Assembly: GCA_016223145.1 (NCBI GenBank)
Contig: JACRPN010000005.1
Location: 277,864-341,863, forward strand
Direction: 5' to 3'
Length of the DNA stretch: 64,000 bases
DNA from: Armatimonadota bacterium
GTDB lineage: Bacteria > Armatimonadota > Fimbriimonadia > Fimbriimonadales > Fimbriimonadaceae
This document shows, piece after piece, positions 40,699 to 50,223 of this stretch. Made by a program: the position numbers and the translations under genes. The notes beneath the pieces are model-generated. The model did not search any database, had not been told where the DNA came from, and worked only from the letters and a program-made list of their open reading frames with translations. Numbering within the stretch: the stretch's first letter is position 1; the number at the start of each line of letters is the position of its first letter.

Positions 40699-41668
40699 TA
40701 TCGTACTGACCGGCGGGGCCGGCTTCATCGGCTCGCACATCGCGGACCACCTGTTCCAAGCGTTTCCCCAAGCGACGCTCTCGATTCTTGACAAGATGAC
40801 CTATGCGGCGGACTTCCGCAACGTGTCGCATCTGATGGAAAGCAACCGAGTACGGTTGGCGGTCGGCGACATCTGCGACTACGCGTTCGTTTCCCGTTTC
40901 CTGGCCGACGCCGACCTGGTCATTCATGCCGCCGCCGAAAGCCACGTGGACAACTCGTTTGGAAACTCCCTTCCGTTCACGATGTCGAACGTCTTTGGCA
41001 CGCACGTCGTGATGGAAGCCTGCCGCCTGCACAAGGTGCCCCAAGTGATTCACGTAAGCACCGACGAAGTCTATGGCGAGGTCTTGGAGGGTGAGGTCAC
41101 GGAGTCCGCGATCCTGAACCCGACCAACCCGTATTCAGCTTCGAAAGCCGGCGCGGAGATGATCATTCGAGGGTATCTCAACTGTTACAAGATGCCGATT
41201 ACCCTGGTCCGCGCGAACAACATCTACGGCATCCGCCAGTTCCCAGAAAAGCTGATCCCCAAGTTCACCCTTTACATGCACATGGGCCGGAAGGTCCCGA
41301 TTCACGGCGACGGATCGAACCGTCGGCACTTCCTCGCCGCACAGGACTTCGCGAGGGCCGTCGAGCTGTTGATCCACCAGGGCAAACCCGGAGAAATCTA
41401 CAACATCGGCTCAGAGGACGAATATACGAACATGGAGGTTACCACCCTCCTGTGCCAGGCGCTCGGCAAGGACATCAACAGCTCGGTGCTGTTCGTCGAA
41501 GACCGCCCGTTCAACGATCGCCGCTATTCGATCTGCAGCGACAAGATCCGGGGCCTCGGGTGGAAGCCGGAACGCTCGCTGACGAAGGACATCCCCGACA
41601 TCGTCGAGTGGTACAAGGCCAACGCCGACCGCTATCGGTACTTCCTGAGCCTGGATAAGGGCCTGTAA
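40691..41668 (+). CDS. dTDP-glucose 4,6-dehydratase-like SDR
   Basis: 325 aa. GGAGFIGSHIADHL nucleotide-binding motif, HVSTDEVYGEV with the active-site TDE, YSASKAGAEM with catalytic Tyr-x3-Lys, and NNIYGIRQFPEKLIPKF typical of RmlB. Forms the 4-keto-6-deoxy sugar nucleotide. Slightly shorter than typical RmlB (about 350 aa), and no rmlA/C/D are adjacent, so a related 4,6-dehydratase remains possible. Confidence 0.88.
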   Translation: MPNIVLTGGAGFIGSHIADHLFQAFPQATLSILDKMTYAADFRNVSHLMESNRVRLAVGDICDYAFVSRFLADADLVIHAAAESHVDNSFGNSLPFTMSNVFGTHVVMEACRLHKVPQVIHVSTDEVYGEVLEGEVTESAILNPTNPYSASKAGAEMIIRGYLNCYKMPITLVRANNIYGIRQFPEKLIPKFTLYMHMGRKVPIHGDGSNRRHFLAAQDFARAVELLIHQGKPGEIYNIGSEDEYTNMEVTTLLCQALGKDINSSVLFVEDRPFNDRRYSICSDKIRGLGWKPERSLTKDIPDIVEWYKANADRYRYFLSLDKGL

Positions 41669-41674
41669 CGAACG

Positions 41675-42265
41675 CTATCGCGACGCCAATTTGACCATGA
41701 TGTCGTAGCTCGACCAGTCCAAGATCACGGCCTTGATAAAGAGCTTGACCTTCTCGTCTTGCGACATGCTGTCCGGCTTGGCGTTAGGGTCGAATGCCTT
41801 GGGGTCCAGGGTGTTTGCCGCCACCTTCATCTGGCCCTCGTTGAGGATGGACTTCATCGCATTGAAAATGTCCGTCGTGTTCTCCTCGGCGGCAAGGGTC
41901 CGGCGAATGGTGAAGGCCGAGAACAGCCTGGCGCACTGGCTCAGAACCTCTTTGGAGGGCACGGCGCCGTTCTTTGTGCCTCGCTTTACCTCGCCGTCGA
42001 TGAGCGGCTCGATTTTGACCAACTCCAGATGCTCGTTCAGCGTGATAGCGTCCTCTTTTTGCCTGGCTTTGTCGACCACCAACAGCAGCTTGTTGAGCTG
42101 CTCCTTGGTCATCGCCAATGGCAGCAAGTGGGTAAGGTGGTCCAGCGATCGCGCCTTCATCAGCACTTCGCGGCTCTTGTTCATCTTGTCTTTGCTAAGC
42201 TGCTGCGTGGCGCAGAGGTTCAGCGAGAGCAGACCGACGACGAGAAAGGTGAGAGCGTTCTTCAT
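41675..42265 (-). CDS. Small secreted protein of unknown function
   Basis: 196 aa from ATG 42265 (MKNALTFLVVGLLSLNLCATQQ, a signal peptide). The open frame upstream is shadow of the next gene and is excluded. The mature part is helical (HLLPLAMTKEQLNKLLLVVDKARQKED, SQDEKVKLFIKAVILDW), with no family recognised. Its start overlaps the upstream stop (ATGA). Confidence 0.75.
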   Translation of the reverse strand: MKNALTFLVVGLLSLNLCATQQLSKDKMNKSREVLMKARSLDHLTHLLPLAMTKEQLNKLLLVVDKARQKEDAITLNEHLELVKIEPLIDGEVKRGTKNGAVPSKEVLSQCARLFSAFTIRRTLAAEENTTDIFNAMKSILNEGQMKVAANTLDPKAFDPNAKPDSMSQDEKVKLFIKAVILDWSSYDIMVKLASR

Positions 42266-42636
42266 GGCACTTGGCTCGATTGTGACGCGTTTTCGGTGTC
42301 CCTCTGACTGGACGAAGAACCCTTTCGCGACGTTACCCCGATTGAGGCGGAAGCGAGCATTTTCGAGACCCCGGTGGTCTGGCAATGGACAAAGGCCAGC
42401 CCGGCCACAGCGATCACCAGCCAGCCCAATGGGGTGATTTCGCCTCCGCTTAGGCCGTTGACGCCTTGTAGTCCTAAGAAGCCCAGGGCAAGCGCGCCGA
42501 TGCTCGACACTAGCCAAAGGGGTCCTTCAAAGGCCCTGGGGGCAGGATGGGGCCTAGCTCGGGCCTGCCGCCTAACAAGGCTTACGCCGTAGGCGACCCA
42601 CAACCCAAAGGCAGCCATGCTCCAAACCCAAAACAC
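42262..42636 (-). CDS. Small membrane protein coupled to the secreted unknown
   Basis: 124 aa from GTG 42636; ATG 42618 is an alternative. Three hydrophobic segments (FWVWSMAAFGLWVAYGVSL, PLWLVSSIGALALGFLGL, LGWLVIAVAGLAFVHC) then a Ser-rich polar tail. Four-base overlap with the next gene supports that both are real. Function unknown. Confidence 0.65.
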   Translation of the reverse strand: MFWVWSMAAFGLWVAYGVSLVRRQARARPHPAPRAFEGPLWLVSSIGALALGFLGLQGVNGLSGGEITPLGWLVIAVAGLAFVHCQTTGVSKMLASASIGVTSRKGSSSSQRDTENASQSSQVP

Positions 42637-42701
42637 GGCTCAAGATACCCATCGGCTCGCCTCCGCGATTCAGCAGGGGCAGCGGCCGCGTCTCTAGGGG
42701 G

Positions 42702-43640
42702 ATGGTCTTGGTGTACGGCACGGTCTGCTTGGACCGAGTGCGAAGCGTCCAGCAGTTTCCGATTCCGGGCGGCTACGCAGAAGTGGAGGACGAGCAGCTT
42801 TTTCTTGGCGGAGAGGCGGCCAACACGGCCAATGCGCTCAAAACCTGGGGGGTGCCTGTCGCCCTGGACGGCAACCCGATCGGCAAAGGCGAGCTTGGCG
42901 AACTGCTGTTGCTGAAGCTCAAAGACAAAGGGCTGGACCCCTCGCGGCTCTCCCGGCAGGGGAGGACACCCGTGTGCGAGGTGTATGTGTCTCAGGACGG
43001 AGACCGCACGATGTTTGGGCTCGGGTTCAGGGACATGGGCGAGCTTGCAAAGCCGGAAACGGCCCCTTATGAAGCGGGCGCCTGGTTTACGGCGGACCCC
43101 AACCTGGGGGACGCGGCAAGGACGGCGGCGAGCCTGGCCCGTGCAGCCAGAATGAACCTATATCTAATGGACTTTATACGTTCCAACGACCCGATTCCGG
43201 TAGGGGCATTTTGGCAAAGCAGCACCGACTGGGTGGGGCGTCGTGGGGACGCGGGCGCGAACCTCGTTTGGCTCCGCGCCTGGGTGGAGCGGCACGGCTG
43301 TTTCGGGATTCTCAGCGACGGCCCATATGGCCTCTTGGCGGGCGATTCGGAGCACGGAATCGTGCATTGCCCCGCCTTTCCTTGCGAAACGCTGGTGGAT
43401 TCGACTGGCGCAGGCGACATGCTCCGCGCGGGAATGCTCTACGGATTGGTTCAAGAATGGCCCGTGGGCGAGTGCTTGGCCTTTGGGGCGGCGGCGGGAG
43501 CGATCAAGTGCGGGCACCTTGGGGCCACCAGCCATGTGCCGAGTATCGAACAGGTCAACGCGTTGATCCGCGCGCATCCCGCCATTGCGGCCGCCTATGC
43601 AAAATGCGGCGGCTTCCGAAAGGGTGGGCACGCCATCTGA
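42702..43640 (+). CDS. PfkB-family sugar/nucleoside kinase
   Basis: 312 aa. The N-terminal block MVLVYGTVCLDRV, the substrate loop FLGGEAANTANALKTWG and the ATP/anion-hole motif DSTGAGDMLRAGMLYG mark a ribokinase-like enzyme; the Asp of GAGD is the base. Substrate unresolved. It lies upstream of, but is separated from, the two alcohol dehydrogenase genes by a gene on the other strand. Confidence 0.9.
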   Translation: MVLVYGTVCLDRVRSVQQFPIPGGYAEVEDEQLFLGGEAANTANALKTWGVPVALDGNPIGKGELGELLLLKLKDKGLDPSRLSRQGRTPVCEVYVSQDGDRTMFGLGFRDMGELAKPETAPYEAGAWFTADPNLGDAARTAASLARAARMNLYLMDFIRSNDPIPVGAFWQSSTDWVGRRGDAGANLVWLRAWVERHGCFGILSDGPYGLLAGDSEHGIVHCPAFPCETLVDSTGAGDMLRAGMLYGLVQEWPVGECLAFGAAAGAIKCGHLGATSHVPSIEQVNALIRAHPAIAAAYAKCGGFRKGGHAI

Positions 43641-43664
43641 ACCCAACGGCTTTCCGACACCCGC

Positions 43665-44108
43665 TCAGGCCTTCTCCGCTCGATCTTTGATCGCGCCCAG
43701 CACGTTGTCCATGTTCTTGACCACGATCCCGTGGATGACCCGCTTGATCAGCGCGCCCAAGGTCGGAACGTTGTACTCGTAGTTGACCACGCTGTCAAAG
43801 CGGGTCCCCCCATTCTCTTCTTTGAACGCCCATGCTCCGTCCAGACGGTCGTAATCGCCCTTGATCTGCCTAAAATCGCACTTATGTGCCCCGTCGTCCC
43901 ACACGTCCTCTTGAGTCCAGCGGACCTTCAGCATGAACTGGGGAATGATGCCCACCCAATCGCTAACGATGAGTCCACCCTCACGCTCGACGATCACGAT
44001 TGATTTGACGTCCTTCATGAACTCAGGAAAGGACTCATTGTCCTTGGCGATCGCGTACACCCGTTCAAGAGGCGCGTTGACCCACACGGAGGTCTCCACA
44101 GTCGGCAT
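43665..44108 (-). CDS. SRPBCC (START-like) domain protein
   Basis: 147 aa from ATG 44108 (MPTVETSVWVNAPLERVYAIAKDNESFPEFM); 24 further upstream codons are excluded as atypical. The opening matches polyketide cyclase/COQ10-type hydrophobic ligand-binding proteins, with the final helix GALIKRVIHGIVVKNMDNVLGAIK. Likely binds a lipid-like or quinone-like ligand. Convergent with the PfkB gene. Confidence 0.85.
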   Translation of the reverse strand: MPTVETSVWVNAPLERVYAIAKDNESFPEFMKDVKSIVIVEREGGLIVSDWVGIIPQFMLKVRWTQEDVWDDGAHKCDFRQIKGDYDRLDGAWAFKEENGGTRFDSVVNYEYNVPTLGALIKRVIHGIVVKNMDNVLGAIKDRAEKA

Positions 44109-44416
44109 AAGACGAATGTACCGCCTGGATGGACCCCCGCTAGGCACAATGAAACAAAGTGCGAGGGAAGTTTTGCCCACTGTCCCAGGGTCCCATCTTG
44201 CGGCCCCAAGACACGGTCTGACGCTCTCCCACGCAGGTCTGCAGACACCGTGGACGGCCTAGAGTATTCTGGGGTCCAGAGCTTGGCTGCCTGACGCCCG
44301 GCTCGCCCCTGTTTATGGATCCCGCTTCCTCGAACCAAGCTGCAAAAGGTGGGCAAGCCGAAGGCAAAGCGCCAGCTTCGCCCGCGACGGAACCGTCTAC
44401 ACCAGCGCCGTCCCAC
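44109..44416. other. 308-bp divergent promoter region
   Basis: Separates the SRPBCC gene from the alcohol dehydrogenase operon. An in-frame ATG at 44315 would prepend 34 Ala/Pro/Ser-rich residues to the dehydrogenase, but third-position GC there is much lower than in genes nearby. I see no defined promoter box. Confidence 0.45.
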
Positions 44417-45406
44417 ATGAGGGCGCTTGTGCTCGTGGAACCAGGACGCCTCGAACTCCAAAGCGTTCCCGTCCCGGCAACGGACTTCTCCGAGATCCTG
44501 ATCAGAGTCGAAGCTGCGACCACTTGCGGGACGGACCTCAAGGCCTTCCGTCGGGGCCATCCGCAGATCCCGATGCCCGGGGTCCTGGGGCACGAGTATT
44601 CTGGCGTGGTTGCAGAAGCGGGCGTTGGGGCCCAGTTCCTCATCGGCGAGGCCGTCATGGGCGTGCACTCGGCGCCGTGCAGGCAATGCCGCTGGTGCGA
44701 AAGGGGCCAGGAAAACCTCTGCGAGTCGATCATGGAAACCAAGGTACTGGGGAGCTACGCCGAGTTTCTTCTCGTTCCTGCCCGGATCGCCAATCTCCAC
44801 GTATTCCGCAAGCCTGACACGCTATCGTTTGCGCTTGCGAGCCTGCTGGAACCGCTTTCTTGCGTCATGCAGGGCATACGGTCCTTTGCCCACAAAGAAC
44901 ACTCCGACGTGCTCGTGATCGGGCCTGGCGCCGTCGGTCTGATGTTCGTAGCCGCACTTAGGAAGCTCGGCATGGCCAGCGTGAGCCTCTTGGGCAGGAA
45001 CGAAGCGCGGCTGGAGGTCGGCGCAGGCTATGGGAGCGAGACCCTCAAGTGGGACGATGTCGGAGGCCGAACCTGGGACCTGGTGATCGAGTGCACCGGC
45101 ACCGTCGAGGTCTGGGAGCGTTCGATTGGGCTCGTTCGCCGCGGGGGCACGGCGGTGCTCTTCGGCGGTTGCCCGTCCGGAACAAAGGCCTCGTTCGATA
45201 CGAAAACGCTGCATTACGGCCAGGTGGACGTCCTTAGCCCGTTCCATTTCGGAACCGATGCGGTGCAGGACGCTCGCCGGCTCCTGCTCGATACCGCATT
45301 CGACCTCTCTCCCCTGCTCAGTGGGACCCGCACCTTGGAAGAAGGGCCCCAGGTGTTCCAGGACCTTGCAGACGGCAAGGGGATCAAGTACGTGTTCACG
45401 CCATGA
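44417..45406 (+). CDS. Zinc-dependent medium-chain dehydrogenase
   Basis: 329 aa from ATG 44417 (MRALVLVEPGRLEL). Catalytic-zinc site Cys in TTCGTDLKAF and His-Glu in LGHEYSG, structural-zinc cysteines in CRQCRWCERGQENLC, Rossmann motif GPGAVGLMFV. Sorbitol/threonine-dehydrogenase-like MDR; the substrate is probably a polyol or sugar acid. Its stop overlaps the next dehydrogenase start (ATGA). Confidence 0.92.
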   Translation: MRALVLVEPGRLELQSVPVPATDFSEILIRVEAATTCGTDLKAFRRGHPQIPMPGVLGHEYSGVVAEAGVGAQFLIGEAVMGVHSAPCRQCRWCERGQENLCESIMETKVLGSYAEFLLVPARIANLHVFRKPDTLSFALASLLEPLSCVMQGIRSFAHKEHSDVLVIGPGAVGLMFVAALRKLGMASVSLLGRNEARLEVGAGYGSETLKWDDVGGRTWDLVIECTGTVEVWERSIGLVRRGGTAVLFGGCPSGTKASFDTKTLHYGQVDVLSPFHFGTDAVQDARRLLLDTAFDLSPLLSGTRTLEEGPQVFQDLADGKGIKYVFTP

Positions 45407-46365
45407 AGCTCGCGCGCTATGTAGGAGGAGGCCGCGTGGCAATCTGCAACGAGCCCGAACCGGAACCGGCGCAAGGGGGGCTGGTGGTGGAGACCGAAGC
45501 CAGCGGACTTTGCTCCGGTGAACTCATGGACTGGTACATGGAGGGCAAGATTCCCCATGTGCTCGGCCACGAGGTCGCAGGGAAGGTTCTGTGGAGCGAC
45601 GATGAACGGTTCCCGGTCGGGTGCAGGATCGCGCCCCACCACCACGCGCCTTGCCTCAAATGCGCATTTTGTCGCCGGGGCCGCTATGTGCACTGCGACA
45701 CCTGGAAGCGAACGCGACTTATTCCCGGCGGTATGGCGGAGCGATTCCTCGTCCGAGGGGAGAATCTGGAGGACGCCCACCGGGTCGACGACTTGGATCC
45801 ACGGGACGCCGCCCTCATGGAGCCCGTCGGGTGCGTGGCCAAGTCCATCCGGAGAGCCGGGCTCGAAGCGGAGGACGAGGTTGCAGTGATCGGCCTGGGC
45901 AGTTTTGGGGTCGCTCACCTGCTTTGCCTCGACAACCCCGCAAAGGGCTATGACTTGAGCGCCAGGCGCATCGAATACGCGGCCTCGCTCGGACTCAGCG
46001 TGGGACACGTTGAGGACTCCAAACCGGCGGACGTCGTCTTCATTTGCCCGGGCAACGAAGCGGCGCTGCGACGGGCTGAGGAGATCGTTCGCCCCGGCGG
46101 CAAGATCGTGCTCTTCGCGCCTTTCCCGCCCGAAAACGAACCGCGGCTGGCTCTGAATCGCTTATACTTTTCGGATGTCAGCCTGATCCCTTCCTACTCG
46201 TGCGGTCCAGACGACACGGCGCAGGCCATCAACTGGATTCGACGGGGACGAATACGGGCTTCCCACCTGGTGAGCGACTTCGTGACGATTGAAGCGCTGC
46301 CAGAGGCGTATTTAGCCATGAAGGCCGGAGAGATTCTGAAGGCTATGGTTCTATTTGAAAGATGA
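45403..46365 (+). CDS. Second zinc-dependent medium-chain dehydrogenase
   Basis: 320 aa. Cys in SGLCSGELMDW, GHE motif in VLGHEVAGKV, structural zinc CLKCAFCRRGRYVHC, nucleotide motif GLGSFGVAH. Shorter than typical MDR enzymes in the nucleotide-binding half. It is a diverged neighbour of the preceding enzyme, not a recent duplicate. Overlaps both neighbours by 4 nt, so the two dehydrogenases and the cupin are made stoichiometrically, perhaps as a two-step oxidation/reduction. Confidence 0.9.
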   Translation: MKLARYVGGGRVAICNEPEPEPAQGGLVVETEASGLCSGELMDWYMEGKIPHVLGHEVAGKVLWSDDERFPVGCRIAPHHHAPCLKCAFCRRGRYVHCDTWKRTRLIPGGMAERFLVRGENLEDAHRVDDLDPRDAALMEPVGCVAKSIRRAGLEAEDEVAVIGLGSFGVAHLLCLDNPAKGYDLSARRIEYAASLGLSVGHVEDSKPADVVFICPGNEAALRRAEEIVRPGGKIVLFAPFPPENEPRLALNRLYFSDVSLIPSYSCGPDDTAQAINWIRRGRIRASHLVSDFVTIEALPEAYLAMKAGEILKAMVLFER

Positions 46366-46772
46366 TCACGCGATTCAAAGACTGGAGTTGGGAAGGCGTG
46401 CCCGTTCGCGCCTACAAGGCCAATCCGGCCGGCGCCGACGGCGTGACCCGGCAGACCCTCTCGGAGGGCGTGAATGGCGACTTCGAACTGCGCTATTTCG
46501 AGGTCGAGCCCGAGGGTTACACTTCACATGAGATTCACCAGCACGAACACCTGGTCGTGGTGGTCCGGGGCTGCGGCACGGTGCTTCTTGGGACCGAATG
46601 GCACGAGGTTGGCACTTTCGACGTGGTCCACGTTCCTTCCCACACGCCCCACCAGTTTCGCTGCAAAGGAACCGAACCATTCGGCATTTTGTGCGTTGTG
46701 GATAGGGTGCGGGACCGTCCGACCCATATTGGCGATGGCGCAGAGCCTTTAGGAGCGTCCGATACTCGTTGA
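46362..46772 (+). CDS. Cupin-domain protein
   Basis: 136 aa single cupin: motif 1 EIHQHEHLVVVVRGCGTVLLG and motif 2 VVHVPSHTPHQFRC, so the metal ligands His-x-His, Glu-like and His are in place. Mannose-6-phosphate-isomerase-like small cupins often pair with dehydrogenases. Overlaps the upstream gene (ATGA) and the downstream gene (TGATG). Confidence 0.88.
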   Translation: MITRFKDWSWEGVPVRAYKANPAGADGVTRQTLSEGVNGDFELRYFEVEPEGYTSHEIHQHEHLVVVVRGCGTVLLGTEWHEVGTFDVVHVPSHTPHQFRCKGTEPFGILCVVDRVRDRPTHIGDGAEPLGASDTR

Positions 46773-48064
46773 TGCGGAAAAGTCTCGTCGTCCTTGGGCT
46801 GGGAGCCTCGCTCTCGGCGGTAGCGCTTGGCCAATCTGCCTTTGGGGCGGAAAGGCTCTTTGCTGCGTTTCACCTCCAATCCCCCTCCGCACAGGCCGCC
46901 GACAAGCCCAAAAGCGAGATCGCCGACGAAGCCAGGAAGACCTATAGTGCCTGGATCGCCGAATGGAGCAAAAGGACGGGGGTCAACCTTCCCCGACGGC
47001 AGGTCAACGACCTCGAAGAGGACTATGTGACCGGAGCGACGTACATTCCCACGGTCGAGAAGGAGAACAAGCTCAGCAAGAACCAGGCGATGATGGAGCG
47101 GCTGGAGCGCATCTCAAGACCGATTGCCGATATCGCCGCCGACCTCCAGGTGAAGTGCTCCTGGGGTGATGGCAGGCTCAACCCGCTGCCCTACAAATTC
47201 CGCCTGATCGAGGGCAAGGACGTGAATGCGTTCTCTCTTCCTGGGGGGTTCATCTTCGTCTATGAGGGCTTGATGAGCTTTGTGGAGAGCGACGACGAGC
47301 TCGCCGCGGTCTTGGCGCACGAGATTTCCCACGCCTCGCTCCGGCACTTGGCGACCATGATCAGAGAGCAGAGCAAATTCGACACCTACGCGCTGCCGGC
47401 GATGCTGATCGCGATTTTGAAGGGGGGCGATGCGGGCATCGGCATCATGAGCCTGAGCCAGCTTGCCGGCATGGCAATGCAGAGCGGCTGGAGCGTCAAG
47501 GCTGAAGTTGCCGCCGACTGGGCCGGCTTCCAGTACATGCAGGCCTCGAATTACAATCCGGTCGCCGCGCTGACGTTTATGGAGCGGCTGGCGCAAAAGC
47601 AGAGAGCCCTCGACCACATCGATTGGGGCATCTATCGCACCCACCCGCCCTCGCGAGAGCGCGCCGACTACATCGGCCAGTATCTTCGCGGGGCCAAGCT
47701 CACGATCCGACGGAGTGAGGTTGCCACGTCGTTCAGGGTTGTGCTCAAGCCCGATCCCACCGGGGTCGTCGAAGGGATGTTCGGAACGCGGAGGCTCTTC
47801 CGCTTCAAGGGCTCGGACGCCGACAAGCGAGCCACCGACGCCGCGACCAAGCTGAACGACTTTTTTGACTCTGTCCCAGAGCTTTTTGAGGTTCAGGCCA
47901 CGGCAGACGGATCAATCCTCGGACGCAAGAGCTTTTTATTTCGGTACAGCGTGGAGGATGCCAGCGGCAATTCGGCGAAAGTGGAAGAACTTGCGATGGA
48001 ATCCGCGCAGGCGATCAAGCGATCGCTCTACACGTTGGCATTCCGTATCTGGGACGTGAAGTGA
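46772..48064 (+). CDS. M48-family metalloprotease, secreted or periplasmic
   Basis: 430 aa from ATG 46772, directly overlapping the cupin stop (TGATG). Signal-like N-terminus (LVVLGLGASLSAVALGQSA). The zinc motif HEISH lies in ELAAVLAHEISHASLRH, preceded by NAFSLPGGFIFVYEGLM, which is the BepA/LoiP/YggG-type M48 signature. EVAADWAGFQYM supplies the third zinc ligand Glu. Likely an envelope-protein quality-control protease. Confidence 0.93.
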   Translation: MRKSLVVLGLGASLSAVALGQSAFGAERLFAAFHLQSPSAQAADKPKSEIADEARKTYSAWIAEWSKRTGVNLPRRQVNDLEEDYVTGATYIPTVEKENKLSKNQAMMERLERISRPIADIAADLQVKCSWGDGRLNPLPYKFRLIEGKDVNAFSLPGGFIFVYEGLMSFVESDDELAAVLAHEISHASLRHLATMIREQSKFDTYALPAMLIAILKGGDAGIGIMSLSQLAGMAMQSGWSVKAEVAADWAGFQYMQASNYNPVAALTFMERLAQKQRALDHIDWGIYRTHPPSRERADYIGQYLRGAKLTIRRSEVATSFRVVLKPDPTGVVEGMFGTRRLFRFKGSDADKRATDAATKLNDFFDSVPELFEVQATADGSILGRKSFLFRYSVEDASGNSAKVEELAMESAQAIKRSLYTLAFRIWDVK

Positions 48065-48582
48065 CCGAACCCGAGGATTCGCTTGAGAATCTCGCTAGCG
48101 AGATTCTGAAAGAGCTGCTTGCCAAGTGGCCCCTTGGCTTTTCGCCTCAGCTTGTGTGGCGTAACCTCCGCGTGACCGCCGGAAGCGCGGATATGCGCTC
48201 GCGGTGTATTTCCCTCAGCCGCCTTCTTCTGACCGACGCCGACAGGCTCTCCACGACTTTGGTCCACGAGTACGCGCACATGCTCGCCATTGTACGCTCC
48301 GGCCCCTCCGCCGCAGGGCACGGCGATGCGTGGAAGAAGGCCATGCGCGACCTGGGAATGGATCCCAAGCGCACCCACAACTACCCGGTCTGCCGCAATC
48401 GGGCGCACCAAGAAGTTTCGTATCGTTGCGTGCGCTGCGGGCACCTGATCGTGCGAAAGCGACGCCTTCCTTCGAAGCGCAGATACGTTCATGCGGGTTG
48501 CGGCGGCGCCCTCCGATTCGAGGGGACGCGCCTGCGAGAACCCAGGGAAGAAGTGGATCGAACCCAGCTTGTTGCCAACTGA
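48061..48582 (+). CDS. SprT-like zinc metalloprotease-type protein
   Basis: 173 aa starting at GTG 48061 (GTGA overlap with the M48 stop). Central HEYAH motif with a downstream His (GHGDAW), and a C-terminal zinc ribbon (CVRCGHLIVRKR ... HAGCGG). Matches the SprT/Spartan-like architecture. Bacterial SprT is poorly characterised; eukaryotic relatives cut DNA-protein crosslinks. Confidence 0.88.
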   Translation: MTEPEDSLENLASEILKELLAKWPLGFSPQLVWRNLRVTAGSADMRSRCISLSRLLLTDADRLSTTLVHEYAHMLAIVRSGPSAAGHGDAWKKAMRDLGMDPKRTHNYPVCRNRAHQEVSYRCVRCGHLIVRKRRLPSKRRYVHAGCGGALRFEGTRLREPREEVDRTQLVAN

Positions 48583-48672
48583 GGTTCAGGCTCCTCCGTA
48601 GAATCCTCTACTCAGCCTTCCAGGCTTATCCGCCCTTGGCTTGTCCCTGCTGCCAAGGCGCGATGAGGGCGC

Positions 48673-50223
48673 ATGTGGATTGCCGACAGAGACCATAGCA
48701 AGCGGCTCGATGAGCGCGCGATCGAGCAGTACGACATACCGGTGCGCGTGCTGATGGAGCGCGCTGGCCTCGCCGTGTTTGAAGCGATCCGTGAGATCAT
48801 GCCGAAGGGTGGAAGGATCGGCGTGATCTGCGGTAAGGGCAACAACGGCGGAGACGGCTTTGTGGTCGCGCGTCACGCCAAGGAACACGGCTACCAAGTG
48901 GAGTGCCTTGTGGCCGCCAGCCCCGGCGACTTGACCCCCGAGGCCGAAGACCAAATGCGCGTGGCCAGAGCGCAGAGCATCGAACCGATCTTCTATGGAG
49001 ACCCCCGCTGGACGGCGCACGCTGATTCGCTGGGCGCAAAGGACCTTCTTGTGGATGCCGTGCTCGGTACGGGCATGAAGGGAATCGCGATGGGGCCCGC
49101 CCTCGAGGCCATTCAGGCGATCAACCGGAGCGGCGTGCCGACCGTCGCCGTGGATATCCCGAGCGGCATCGATTGCGACACCGGGGAGGAGCTTGGCGAG
49201 AGCGTTTGGGCGATGCGGACGGTCACCTTCGGCCAGCCCAAGCCGTTCCTGTTTCAGGGGATGGGCCTGGAGCATTCGGGCTACTGGACCGTTGCAGACA
49301 TCGGTTTCCCAGGCGCCCTGCTCCACGAAGCTACCGATGCCAGGCTGATTGACGACCACTGGGTCTGCGCCTTTCTCCCGGAGCGTTTGAGGGGAAGCCA
49401 CAAGGGGCAAAACGGGACCGTGCTGATCGTTGCCGGCAGCCGGGACATGCCGGGCGCGGCGACCTTGGCAGCGCGGGCGGCGCTTCGTTCGGGCGCAGGG
49501 TTGGTGACCGTCGCCGGAGTCGAGATGGTGTGCCGGGCCGTCGCGGCTCAAGTCCCGGAGGCCACCCTGATGCTGCTGCCCGAAGCCCCTTGCGGAGCGG
49601 TGTCCCCCCAAGGCGCGGAGCTTCTGATCAAGAGTCAGAGCCGGTTTACTGGCGCCCTCTTTGGTCCCGGACTCACGCATAACGAGCCTGTCTTGGAGCT
49701 GCTGCGCGCCATCTGGCCCGAGTGGCACGTACCCTCGGTCATCGACGCCGACGCCCTGAACTCGGTGAGCCAAGGCGTATCGCTGCCGGAGGATGACTGT
49801 GTTCTGACGCCTCACCCCGGCGAAATGAGCCGGATGCTTGAGCGCAGCATCGCTGAGATTCAGGCGGACCGCTTCCGCACCGTGGAAGCCGCCGTGGCGA
49901 GGTTTGGCAAGACGGTGTTGCTCAAGGGCCCCTACAGCATCGTCGGCGAGCCGGGCCAAGCAATGATCGTCAATCGAACAGGTAATCCGGGCATGGCCTC
50001 TGGCGGCATGGGCGACGTGCTGAGCGGCGTCATCGCCACCCTGCTCTCCCAGGACGTCCCGCCCTACCAGGCAGCAAGCTCGGGCATGTTTTGGCACGGA
50101 CTGGCCGGCGACCTTTGCGCGCAGGACGTCGGCGCGATCGGCTTCACCGCGATCGAAGTCGCCAATGCGCTGCCCAAGGCCCGTGCTACCATTACCTCAC
50201 GTTGCGAACACGAACGGCCCTAG
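48673..50223 (+). CDS. nnr: Bifunctional NAD(P)H-hydrate epimerase / ADP-dependent dehydratase
   Basis: 516 aa, typical for the fused YjeF protein. N-terminal epimerase (YjeF_N): VLMERAGLAVFEAI, GKGNNGGDGFVVARH, VDIPSGIDCDTG. C-terminal dehydratase (YjeF_C): GTVLIVAGSRDMPGAA, LTPHPGEMSRML, GNPGMASGGMGDVLSGVI. Repairs hydrated NAD(P)H. The 3' end overlaps the start of the next gene by 22 nt. Confidence 0.97.
   Translation: MWIADRDHSKRLDERAIEQYDIPVRVLMERAGLAVFEAIREIMPKGGRIGVICGKGNNGGDGFVVARHAKEHGYQVECLVAASPGDLTPEAEDQMRVARAQSIEPIFYGDPRWTAHADSLGAKDLLVDAVLGTGMKGIAMGPALEAIQAINRSGVPTVAVDIPSGIDCDTGEELGESVWAMRTVTFGQPKPFLFQGMGLEHSGYWTVADIGFPGALLHEATDARLIDDHWVCAFLPERLRGSHKGQNGTVLIVAGSRDMPGAATLAARAALRSGAGLVTVAGVEMVCRAVAAQVPEATLMLLPEAPCGAVSPQGAELLIKSQSRFTGALFGPGLTHNEPVLELLRAIWPEWHVPSVIDADALNSVSQGVSLPEDDCVLTPHPGEMSRMLERSIAEIQADRFRTVEAAVARFGKTVLLKGPYSIVGEPGQAMIVNRTGNPGMASGGMGDVLSGVIATLLSQDVPPYQAASSGMFWHGLAGDLCAQDVGAIGFTAIEVANALPKARATITSRCEHERP

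Noticed and set aside
42266-42517. N-terminal extension of the small secreted protein
   Set aside because: It would hide a good signal peptide and lies across the coupled membrane-protein gene.
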